DNA of 9,640 nucleotides from assembly GCA_024762735.1 (NCBI GenBank), contig JANTGU010000060.1, forward strand, positions 1 through 9,640, written 5' to 3'. The notes under the pieces are model-generated. The model worked only from the letters and a program-made list of their open reading frames with translations. It did no database searches and had not been told where the DNA came from. Positions 1 to 7,800 of the stretch are shown one piece after another. Position 1 is the first letter of the stretch, and each line of letters begins with the position of its first letter. The DNA comes from Bacteroidales bacterium. GTDB lineage: Bacteria; Bacteroidota; Bacteroidia; Bacteroidales; F082. Position numbers and translations under genes: made by a program.

Positions 1-31
1 GAGGCTCACGGTTCCAAACCGTGTGAGAGCA
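1..31 (+). tRNA. Possible 3' end of a tRNA cut by the window edge
   Basis: Positions 7-11 (CACGG) and 19-23 (CCGTG) form a perfect 5-bp stem around the 7-base loop TTCCAAA. This is the size and shape of a T-arm. The next seven bases, TGAGAGC (24-30), could be the 3' strand of an acceptor stem, with A31 as discriminator, and GAGGCT at 1-6 would be the variable region. No CCA follows, which is common in Bacteroidota tRNA genes. Against it, the loop has C where a purine is expected after TTC, and the 5' two-thirds of the molecule would lie outside the window, so neither identity nor cloverleaf can be tested. It may be only a chance hairpin. Confidence 0.3.
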
Positions 32-136
32 GAAGATAGATGAGAGCAGGGGTGAGAGAGGGAAAAAAAGAGAGATAAGGAGATGATTCGGAAGGATTTG
101 ACAACTGTACTTCCTCCTGCATTCCATAAAGTCAAT
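1..136. other. Non-coding edge with a purine-rich tract
   Basis: This is the 3' flank of the minus-strand operon. Apart from the hairpin at 5-27, its main feature is a strongly purine-biased stretch from about 24 to 92 (G/A with few pyrimidines), which contains the direct repeat TGAGAGCAG at 24-32 and 41-49. On the minus strand this is a C/T-rich tract downstream of the permease stop codon. I see no convincing intrinsic terminator: the only nearby pairing on the minus strand, GGAAG with CTTCC, is short and has no T-run after it. A small open frame starting at ATG 83 runs antisense into the permease and is not credible. Confidence 0.6.
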
Positions 137-1369
137 TTATTTCAAGCCAATCTCTTCAAAATTCCTTAGTAAATACTTTACCGGGTACCACGAGGCTGCC
201 ATGCCTATGAGCTGAACGGTTAGGAACACGTAAACAAAATCAGTCCATACCATGTTAACAGGGTAGGCATTGATGATAAATGCACCGGTGCCTCCACCCA
301 GTTTGACCAAGCCATATTGTTGCTGCAAAAAGAGGATAACAAACCCGATAAGCAGCCCGGCCATAGTGCCAATCATACTAATCAGCAGTCCTTCATTAAA
401 AAATATTCGGCTGACCATTTTTTTGTTGGCCCCCATGCTTTTTAACACGGCGATGTCTTTCCTCTTTTCCACGATTAATACTGACACCGAGCCTATCATG
501 TTAAATGAAGCCAACACGAGAATAAACACTAAAATCAGATAGATGGCCAGCTTTTCCGACTCCATGACTTTGTACAGCGTGGCATTTTGTTGATTTCGAT
601 CTTTTACCGCATAATCATTGCCTACTATTTTTTCAATCGTTTTCCGGATTTTATCCGGTTCTGCATCCGGTTTCAAATACACCTCCACCGAAGTGACCTC
701 GTCGTGGTAATCCATCAGCTCGCGGGCAAAACGCAACGGGACAAACACGTATTGATCATCGATTTCCTGTTGTATCGAAAAAACACCCGACGGATGAATG
801 ACTCTGTTGTTAAAAGCGCTTTGCATCGAGAACGAAGAAGCGTTACCCCGTTTGGGTACATACACCGAAAGCAGCTGCTTTGCATCCCTCAGGTTGATGC
901 CCAAAAACCAGGCTACGCCGGCACCGGTAACCGCGAAATTCCGGTTTGCCTCCTGCAACACAAACTGTCCGTTTTTAACCAGCGAGTCGAGTGCGGTTAC
1001 CTGACGGTAGTTTTCAGACACTCCTTTAATCCGGCCGATGAGCTGTTTGTCGCTGTATTTAAGCAGGGCGTCTTCCTCCACCACTTCCACCAGTTGGTAA
1101 ACATCCGGGATCTTGCTTATTGCTGTCGAGGGAAAATCAGCATAATGAAAGGTTTTACCCTGTTTCAGGGTGATGAGCAAATCGGGATCCACCGTGCGGT
1201 ACAGCGACTTGATGACCCCTTCAAACCCGTTGAACACCGAGAGCACGATAATCAGTGCCGCGGTACCCACCACGAGGCCGCCCATGGAGATGAACGAGAT
1301 AATATTAATCAGGTTATGCGATTTTTTTGAAATCAGGTATCTTTTTGCTATAAAAAGTGAAAATCGCAT
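137..1369 (-). CDS. FtsX-family ABC permease, LolC/LolE-like
   Basis: This is an inner-membrane permease subunit of the lipoprotein-releasing (LolCDE) type, which extracts outer-membrane lipoproteins from the inner membrane using a separate LolD ATPase. The 410-residue product shows the family pattern: a cytoplasmic start with FIAKRYL, a first membrane helix at about 21-47 ending in VLSVFNGFE, a large periplasmic domain of about 225 residues, then three helices at about 274-299, 327-349 and 373-395. The cytoplasmic motif EKRKDIAVLKSMGA (301-314), typical of LolC/E, lies between helices two and three. An in-frame ATG at 1417 would add 16 residues and overlap the methyltransferase. I prefer the ATG at 1369 because the protein then begins MRFSLFIAKRYL, as in the family, and leaves a 28-base gap. 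It is the last gene of the operon. No LolD is in the window. The family is certain; the lipoprotein substrate is inferred, since related FtsX permeases do other jobs. Confidence 0.88.
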   Translation of the reverse strand: MRFSLFIAKRYLISKKSHNLINIISFISMGGLVVGTAALIIVLSVFNGFEGVIKSLYRTVDPDLLITLKQGKTFHYADFPSTAISKIPDVYQLVEVVEEDALLKYSDKQLIGRIKGVSENYRQVTALDSLVKNGQFVLQEANRNFAVTGAGVAWFLGINLRDAKQLLSVYVPKRGNASSFSMQSAFNNRVIHPSGVFSIQQEIDDQYVFVPLRFARELMDYHDEVTSVEVYLKPDAEPDKIRKTIEKIVGNDYAVKDRNQQNATLYKVMESEKLAIYLILVFILVLASFNMIGSVSVLIVEKRKDIAVLKSMGANKKMVSRIFFNEGLLISMIGTMAGLLIGFVILFLQQQYGLVKLGGGTGAFIINAYPVNMVWTDFVYVFLTVQLIGMAASWYPVKYLLRNFEEIGLK

Positions 1370-1397
1370 GGCGCTATTATCAAGAGTAAAACAGAGG

Positions 1398-2231
1398 CTA
1401 TTTCCAGGCTTTGGCAATCACCCCGGTTCCGGTTTTATGGGTGGTGCTTACATCAAAGGCATTCAATATTAAAACAAAGGGCATGGTTATGATGTAATAA
1501 AAGGGCAACAGGATAAAAAAGAGGTAGGATGCATTGAGCATCACAATGGGATACTTCATGCTGAGTTTCCAGGCAATTTTACCGGGGGTACCGTACTGGT
1601 AGCGGACTTCGGTTTTAGAAAAACCTGCCGATTTCATTTTGTCGGCAATCTCCTGTACCCCGTAGCCATCGCGGACATGCTCATCGATAAAAGAGTGCTC
1701 GCCACCTTCACCGTCATGGTCATGATCGTGATCGTGGTGCGAGTCGGAGCCTCCCTGGTCAGAAGGAGTTGATACCAACAGGGTTCCACCGGGCTTTAAT
1801 GCCTTGTAAAAGTTTTTAAAAACCAACACATCTTCCTCGATATGTTCCATTACATCCACGCTGAGCACGAGGTCGTATTTTTCGGTTTCGTTGAGTTTGG
1901 TTAAGTCGCCCAACTCGAAATTGGCGTTGTTCAAACCCACCTTGTGGAAAAACTGGTTGCAATCGTCCACCTGTTCTGGTTTTACATCCACCCCTTTAAT
2001 GTTCCAGTCGGCATGCCGTGAAGCCATGTAATAAACATATTGGCCGAAGCCTGAGCCGGCATCTAAAATTTGCTGGTTTCCCGGATGCGATTTTTCCCAG
2101 TCTTTCAAGGCTCTGTGCACGTGCCAGCTTCGCAGCAGCAACACATCAAGCAGGCGGTAAAACAGTTTTCGTAAAAAGGGGGTTTTGTTAAAAACCACAC
2201 CAAGTTTTCTTTTTATGGGGTCGTATTTCAT
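1398..2231 (-). CDS. Class I SAM-dependent methyltransferase with His-rich loop and hydrophobic C-terminus
   Basis: This 277-residue protein has the Rossmann-like SAM-binding fold. Motif I is LDAGSGFGQYVYYMASR at 56-72, the acidic residue ending strand 2 is in GVDVKPEQ (80-87), and the post-II region is LVLSVDVMEHIEED at 121-134. LKPGGTLLVSTPSD follows at 145-158, as in UbiE/UbiG-like enzymes. Two features are unusual. Residues 165-179 are a run of alternating His and Asp followed by Gly/Glu, next to the active-site side of the sheet. Residues 228-258 are very hydrophobic with several aromatics and probably form a membrane anchor or re-entrant hairpin, which suggests a lipid, quinone or other membrane-bound substrate. 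The substrate cannot be read from the sequence. The gene sits 28 bases after rbfA and 28 bases before the permease start. The ATG at 2231 is the only good start. Confidence 0.85.
   Translation of the reverse strand: MKYDPIKRKLGVVFNKTPFLRKLFYRLLDVLLLRSWHVHRALKDWEKSHPGNQQILDAGSGFGQYVYYMASRHADWNIKGVDVKPEQVDDCNQFFHKVGLNNANFELGDLTKLNETEKYDLVLSVDVMEHIEEDVLVFKNFYKALKPGGTLLVSTPSDQGGSDSHHDHDHDHDGEGGEHSFIDEHVRDGYGVQEIADKMKSAGFSKTEVRYQYGTPGKIAWKLSMKYPIVMLNASYLFFILLPFYYIITMPFVLILNAFDVSTTHKTGTGVIAKAWK
1695..1739 (-). repeat. His/Asp-coding short repeat inside the methyltransferase
   Basis: This stretch encodes residues 165-179 of the methyltransferase, beginning HHDHDHDHDGEG. At DNA level it contains imperfect tandem hexamers of the type CAYGAY (read on the coding strand), so it could gain or lose His-Asp pairs by slippage. 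Alternating His and Asp suggests divalent metal binding, but this is inference from composition only. Confidence 0.7.
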
Positions 2232-2259
2232 ACTTATAATTCTCTTGTTTAGTTAATTT

Positions 2260-2601
2260 TTACTCATCTTTCAAAAGCTTATCAATTTTCTCGATATAAT
2301 CGAGCGAATCATCGAGGTAAAAGCGTAATTCGGGAATGGCACGCACCTGGTGGCGAATGCGTTTGCCAAGCAGTCCTCTTACCTCGCGGGAGGCTTTATT
2401 AATTCCTTCCAACAGCTGCTCTTTATCTTTCGTCGGGAAAAGGCTCACATATACTTTTGCCAGTGCCAAATCGGGTGTAACATGAACCTTCGTGATGGTT
2501 ACCATCACCCCTGGCGTAAGGTGTGGCACTTCCAGCTGGAAAATCTCTCCCAGGTCGTGCTGAATGAGTTTTGATATTCGTTGTTGTCGTTTGCTTTCCA
2601 T
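2260..2601 (-). CDS. rbfA: 30S ribosome-binding factor A
   Basis: RbfA binds the immature 30S subunit and helps mature the 5' end of 16S rRNA; it is also needed for cold adaptation in E. coli. The 113-residue length is normal for the family. Recognisable parts are the N-terminal helix (RQQRISKLIQHDLGEI, 5-20), the strand VMVTITKVHVTPDLALAKVYVS (32-53) of the KH-like core, and the signature VRAIPELRFYLDDSLDYIEKID near the C-terminus (86-107). The ATG at 2601 gives the expected N-terminus. It lies 14 bases after the M3 peptidase stop and 28 bases before the methyltransferase. The leader has no clear Shine-Dalgarno sequence but contains ATTAACC. Co-occurrence of rbfA with an FtsX-like permease is, as I recall, common in Bacteroidota, which fits vertical inheritance of this block. 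Confidence 0.95.
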   Translation of the reverse strand: MESKRQQRISKLIQHDLGEIFQLEVPHLTPGVMVTITKVHVTPDLALAKVYVSLFPTKDKEQLLEGINKASREVRGLLGKRIRHQVRAIPELRFYLDDSLDYIEKIDKLLKDE

Positions 2602-2615
2602 GGCTTATCGGTTAA

Positions 2616-4721
2616 TTATTTAAGTCCCCTGTTTTTAAGCAACGGCTCCACAACGGCATCACGTCCTCTGAAATTCCGGTACAGGATGGCAGGGTCTTGT
2701 GTGCCGTCAATTTCTAAAATGTTTTTCCTAAATTTTGAAGCCGTTTCCTTGTTAAAGATACCGGTTTCTTTAAAATAGGCAAAGGCATCGTTATCCAGGA
2801 CGGCAGCCCACAGGTAGCTATAATATCCGGCATCGTACCCCCCGGTAATGTGTGTGAAATAGGTGCTGCGGTATCGCGGCTCGATTTCGGGAATCAGCCC
2901 GATTTTATCCATGGCCTCTTTTTCAAAATCGGTAACGCTTATTTTAAGAGGTGCTTTAATGGTATGGTAATCCATATCTAAATACGATGCTGCCAGGTAT
3001 TCCACGTTAATAAATCCCTGGTTAAAGAATTTACTGTTGTGTATTTTTTCAATCAGTTTATCAGGAATAGGCTCACCGGTGAGGTAGTTTTTGGCGTACA
3101 TCTTTAACACTTCCGGTTCGGTAGCCCAGTGTTCCATGATCTGAGAGGGGAGCTCCACGAAATCGGAAGGGATGTGGTTACCGGGATAGGTATTTTTTGC
3201 AAAGAGCGCATCCATGGCATGGCCCAGCTCGTGAAACAGTGTTTCCACCTCATCGAAGTTCAGGAGGGCAGGTGTTTTTTTCCCCGGTTTGGTAAAGTTA
3301 TACACTACCGTTACAATGGGCGAAACATTTTTGCCCTCAGGGGTTACATAATGGCTTTGGTACTCACCCTGCCAGGCACCGCCCTGCTTGGAAGCCCGCG
3401 GGTGGAAGTCCATGAACAAAACCCCAAGATGGCTGCCATCGGCCTCTTTTACCTCGAAAGCAAGGGCATCAGGATGAGGTTTGGGAATATCTTTAATGGG
3501 TGTAAAGGTGATGCCGTAGAGTTTGTGGTACACCATAAAGGCTCCGTCTCTTACATTTTCAAGTTTAAAGTAGGGACTCAGCTCTTTTTCATCCAAATCG
3601 TATTTTTGCTTTCTTATTTTCTCGGCATAGTACCACCAATCCCAGCTCGATAGTTTCAGACTGCCTTTTTCCTTGTCCATCATTTGCTGCATTTCGGCTG
3701 CTTCGCTTTTTGCTACCGGCAAGGCGGCATCCCAAACCTGATCCAGCAGCTTGTAAACATTTTCTGCATTCTTGGCCATGCGATTTTGCAGCCGGTAATC
3801 GGCATAGGTATCGAAACCGAATAGTTTGGCTTTTTGTAAACGAAGATTAACAATTTTATTGAGCAGGTTTTTATTGTCGTACTGGTTATTGTTGTTGCCA
3901 CGGTTTAGGTAAGCACTGTAAAGTTCCTGTCTGAGGCTTCTGTTATCGGCGAATTGCAAAAACGGAATCATGCTGGGTTTTTGAGTGGTAAATACCCAAC
4001 TGCCTTCGAGCCCGGCAGCCTTAGCTGTTTGAGCAGCCTCTTCAACAACCGAAGCCGGTAGTCCCGAAAGAAATTTCCTATCATCGATGACCAGTTTGAA
4101 ATCGTTGGTCTCTTTCAGCACATTTTGGTCGTACTTTAATGTAGCGAGTGAAAGCTCCTTGTTAATTTTCTGAAGGGTTTGCTGATTTTTTTCTGACAGG
4201 TTGGCACCATTCCTCACAAAGCTGAGGTAGGTTTGTTCGAGCAAATAGTCCTGCTCCGGGGTGAGGTTTAGCTTTTCTTTTTGGTTGTAAACTTGTTGTA
4301 TCCGTTTAAACAGCTTGGGGTTCATGGTAATGGCATCGCTGTGTTGCGACAATTTTGGCGATAGTTCGTTGGCAACCTGTTGAAGGGTGTCGTTGGTATT
4401 GGCTCCCAGCTGGCCGTAAAATACAGCCGATACTTTGTCGAGCAGTTGACCTGAATAGGCCAGTGCAGCCACCGTATTGTCGAAAGTTGGTTGCTCACTA
4501 TTGGCCAAAATGGCTTCAATGTTTTTGTTTTGTTCAGCCATGGCTTGCTCGAAAGCCGGAACATAATCAGCAGCTTTTATTTTGCCGAACGGGGGCACCT
4601 GAAAAGGGGTGTCCCATTTTTGCAACAAAGGGTTTATCATTGATTTTGTTTTGTTGTTTACACAGTTTATGCCCGAAAGTGCCAGGGCAACGATGAACGC
4701 GAATACAGTTATCTTTTTCAT
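2616..4721 (-). CDS. M3-family zinc metallopeptidase, Dcp-like, exported
   Basis: This is a thimet-oligopeptidase-family (M3) enzyme, closest in motifs to peptidyl-dipeptidase Dcp, which removes C-terminal dipeptides from short peptides. With the ATG at 4721 it has 701 residues, close to Dcp length. The zinc site is complete: HELGH at 497-501, and the downstream glutamate is in FVELPSQIMEHW (Glu 523). The substrate-binding loop motif HITGGYDAGYYSYLW is at 624-638, and NQGFINVEYLAA at 567-578 is also typical. The first 20 residues are a signal peptide (MKKITVFAFIVALALSGINC). Cys 20 could be lipidated, but Asn at -1 is atypical for a lipobox, so lipoprotein status is uncertain; periplasmic or envelope location is likely either way. 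An in-frame TTG at 4757 gives a longer frame, rejected because it precedes the signal peptide and lies upstream of a -7-like element. First gene of the rbfA operon. Confidence 0.93.
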   Translation of the reverse strand: MKKITVFAFIVALALSGINCVNNKTKSMINPLLQKWDTPFQVPPFGKIKAADYVPAFEQAMAEQNKNIEAILANSEQPTFDNTVAALAYSGQLLDKVSAVFYGQLGANTNDTLQQVANELSPKLSQHSDAITMNPKLFKRIQQVYNQKEKLNLTPEQDYLLEQTYLSFVRNGANLSEKNQQTLQKINKELSLATLKYDQNVLKETNDFKLVIDDRKFLSGLPASVVEEAAQTAKAAGLEGSWVFTTQKPSMIPFLQFADNRSLRQELYSAYLNRGNNNNQYDNKNLLNKIVNLRLQKAKLFGFDTYADYRLQNRMAKNAENVYKLLDQVWDAALPVAKSEAAEMQQMMDKEKGSLKLSSWDWWYYAEKIRKQKYDLDEKELSPYFKLENVRDGAFMVYHKLYGITFTPIKDIPKPHPDALAFEVKEADGSHLGVLFMDFHPRASKQGGAWQGEYQSHYVTPEGKNVSPIVTVVYNFTKPGKKTPALLNFDEVETLFHELGHAMDALFAKNTYPGNHIPSDFVELPSQIMEHWATEPEVLKMYAKNYLTGEPIPDKLIEKIHNSKFFNQGFINVEYLAASYLDMDYHTIKAPLKISVTDFEKEAMDKIGLIPEIEPRYRSTYFTHITGGYDAGYYSYLWAAVLDNDAFAYFKETGIFNKETASKFRKNILEIDGTQDPAILYRNFRGRDAVVEPLLKNRGLK

Positions 4722-4744
4722 TATCAACTCTGTTTTAAAAGGTG

Positions 4745-4752
4745 CAAATATA
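4745..4752 (-). promoter_or_regulatory. Candidate -7 promoter element for the M3/rbfA operon
   Basis: On the minus strand these bases read TATATTTG, an exact match to the Bacteroidota -7 element TAnnTTTG. Transcription would start near 4739 and give a leader of about 18 bases before the ATG at 4721. No TTG -33 element is visible about 20 bases upstream, where the terminator hairpin sits, so the call rests on one short motif plus its position. Confidence 0.4.
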
Positions 4753-4758
4753 GTCAAT

Positions 4759-4792
4759 AAAAAAGCCTTTCCCGAAAAGGAAAGGCTTTTTT
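4759..4792 (-). terminator. Intrinsic terminator of the 1103-residue secreted protein gene
   Basis: Positions 4759-4772 (AAAAAAGCCTTTCC) pair perfectly with 4779-4792 (GGAAAGGCTTTTTT): a 14-bp stem with an 8-bp GC-containing core and a 6-base loop. Read on the minus strand it follows the stop codon at 4814 by 21 bases and ends in a run of six T. Since A and T runs flank both sides, it could also work on the plus strand. It insulates the rbfA operon from the upstream gene. Confidence 0.9.
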
Positions 4793-4813
4793 GAATGTTA
4801 TATGAAAAAGTGC

Positions 4814-7800
4814 TTATTGAACGATCAATTTCTTAACCGCACGTTTTCCATCTTTACTTGTGATATTTACAAAGTAGATACCGGTAGTAAGGTTGCTTGT
4901 GCTAATTTGAACCTGACGTCCGGTTTTGAAGTTAGCATTGGCTTTGGTAATAACTCTACCCTGGATGTCAGAAATATAAACATCAGCCTGAGCATTGAAA
5001 GCATCGCCTTTAACACGGATGTTAACAAAGTCCTGAGCAGGGTTAGGATAAAGAACCACGTTTGCATTGTAGAGTACATGCTCATCTAATCCGGCAACGT
5101 AATACGGTCCACCGGCCAGTTGGAGGTCACCCAATACCGAGTTGTCGCTCCAGTTGTTTCCAGTACCATACCATGTGCTCTGGTAGTCACGGCCTACACC
5201 GTTGTCTGAGTCATTATTAGAAAGACTCCATCCAATGGTTCTTCCTTTACCGGGAGCAAATCCAAGCTGAGCCCAGCCTAAACGCAACTCGATGGAGTAA
5301 CCATCGCTGGTAGCCACCCAAATAGAACTGTCATCTGTAATAGGTACACCATCAGCTTTGACCCAAAGGGCAGATTCGTTCATGGCATCCATAATTAACT
5401 GGGTATCGAAACTTTCGGCACTGTAAGTGCCATCTTTACTGTTATCACCATCAATATACATTTCAACAGCATCGTTATCCCATGGGTTTCCTGAACCTTC
5501 AACCACAGCATCCACCACGTGAACACCGATGTAAAGATTGTTGGCATCCCAAAGGCTTCCCCAGGTAACAGTATTATTGATAGGACCATCACCCACGGCA
5601 AGAATATCGCTACCATAAGCCAGGTTGTACTCTGACAGATCACCGTCGATAACGGGTGCTGTTTCGGTATAAGTAGCCTCGGCAACGGCATCACCCGAAA
5701 GGGCTTCACCAAACGAGAAGGCTCCTGTGATACAGTCGAACGAAATACGATAACGTCCGGCAGTGGCAGGAATTCTTGGGCCACCTAAGGTAGCAGTACC
5801 GGCAGGGAACTCATCGGAGCTCCAGCTAACTGTACTGGAACCATCTTTACGGAACATCACATCGTAAGCGTTGTCAAGGTCGTAGGTTCCCACATAAGTA
5901 GTGGTGTTATCCAGAGCCAGCTGGTTACGAAGTTTAACATCGCCGATGGTTTCGTTGTAAAGGCTAATACAGCCACAGCTCAGGGTTCCATAGTTAAGGT
6001 CACCAAAGGAAGAGGTTCCGTCGAAATTCTGAACGCCACCGTTCCATACAAAACGGTAAGCAACCCCTTCGCCGTTGTCATCGCCAACCATTACATCAAC
6101 ACCTGCCTGGGCACCGGTTTCAGGTGTAACGCCCAAAGCAGCATAAGGAATGGCCACTTCCACAGAATATCCATTATCGGTCATCACAGCACCACCTAGT
6201 ACATCAATTCCATCAGGACCTTGAACAACTGTAATGGTACCATCACTGGTAACAGCAACGTGAACATCATGAGCATCGTAAGGACCACCTGATTTGTCAC
6301 CATCAAAGAAAACATCAACCACGTCGCCGGCAGTCACGTTAGCATCAGCTACATCCACTCCAACATACATGTAATCGTTGTTCCAAACGGCACCAAAATA
6401 GGCTTCAATTGGAGTTTCAATAGGGGTACCTTCAGCAGTAGCTGAAACAGACTGTGAAATACTCCAGTCGGGTTCGTTAAGGTTACCATCAGGATCCATG
6501 GCGAATACCTGAGGAGCCACAATGGCATTACCCAGGCGCTCGAAGTTGAAGTCGTGCGACAGGCAGTTATAAGTAATGTTGTATTTTCCGCCGGGAACAT
6601 TAATCAAGGCAGCAGGATCGTTAACAGCTTGTCCCGAAGGGAAAGTACCACCCCAAACATCATTAAATGTCGGGTCGGCATTGATACGGAATAATAACTG
6701 GGTGCTTGAGGTAAAGTTGTAAGTCAACGAGAACTGGCTTGGGTACATGGCATCACGTACCAGGTAAACATCGGTTGGAGGAGTGTTTGGATCGCCATCA
6801 TCACCCCAGGTATTAAAGTCACCCACCATACCTACTTCGCCACAAACATCGTTGTTGGCAGTAAAAGTATATTCTTTGGTGTCATAATTAAAGGTAACAT
6901 CGTAAGTACCGGCAACCAAAGGAATGTTGGCGCCATTGGGTTCACCTACGCCTGTTGGCCAGTCGCCGGCTCCCCAGTTAACTGTCCAGTCAGCGTTTTC
7001 ACGGAATTTAACTTCCGAATCGGCAAACCATGAGCGGGTAAGTTTCCACAAGTTTGGATTGTCAGCATCACGGTGCATCGGAACATCACCGTTCCAATTG
7101 TTAAAAGCACCAATCATGCTTATGCTGCCTGAAGTATGAACAAAGTTATATTCGCCGGTGGCGCAGTTAAAGGTAACAGCGTAATCGGTTGTTAACCCTT
7201 CATCATCCAAAGGAACCTGGATGTTAGGTCCGTCTTGTGTTCCGGTTCCTGATGGGAATCCATCACCACCCCAGTTGGTTCCCCAATCGGAGTTGGCACG
7301 GAATTTAAGCTCGATAATACCGTTTGTATCAGCATCCATACTCGCGTCAAGGGTTAAAATAACATTCCATTGATCAGGGTCAGTAGCACTGCGTGTCATC
7401 CAATAATCAGCTGCCCATCCGTTAAATTCGCCGATAATGCCAATGTTGCCACAGGTAGCTACAAAGTTGTAAACACCTGTACCGCAATCAAATATTACCT
7501 TGTAAGTTCCGTAGGGTACCGGAATGTTAGGGCCATCCTGAACAGCCGTATCGGTTGGAAATCCTGCAGCTCCCCAGTTGGTTCCCCAGTCGGAATTAGC
7601 ACGGAACTTCATTTCCACGATGCCATTGGTGTCGGCATCTTCGGCTTCTGTTACAGTAATAAACCCACACCACATATCGGGGTTGGTAGCATTACGCTTT
7701 AAAAACAGGTCGTCAGCCCAGCCGTTAAATTCACCAATCAGGCTAATGTTAGCGCAGGTTGTAGTAAATGTGTACTCGCCGGTTGTGCAGTTAAAAGCTA

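Noticed and set aside
5..27. Anticodon-arm reading of the hairpin: CCA (Trp) on the plus strand or TGG (Pro) on the minus strand
   Set aside because: No D-arm is seen on the minus strand, and no T-arm follows on the plus strand, so neither orientation makes a tRNA as an anticodon arm. The T-arm reading fits better.
83..169. Small open frame with AAGGAG just before its ATG
   Set aside because: The purine motif is only about two bases from the ATG, the product is 28 residues without recognisable features, and it runs antisense over the permease 3' end.
587..1330. Long plus-strand open frame of 247 codons
   Set aside because: It lies wholly antisense to the LolC/E-like permease, whose frame has clear family motifs; its own translation has a Cys/His/Arg-rich composition typical of shadow frames.
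1370..1417. Upstream ATG extending the permease by 16 residues
   Set aside because: The extension has no family resemblance and overlaps the methyltransferase; the ATG at 1369 gives the family N-terminus.
3129..3653. Plus-strand open frame of 174 codons
   Set aside because: It is antisense to the M3 peptidase zinc-site region, and no recognisable domain is present.
4722..4757. TTG start extending the M3 peptidase by 12 residues
   Set aside because: It would put an unrelated stretch before a complete signal peptide and lies upstream of the best -7-like element, so it would probably not be transcribed.
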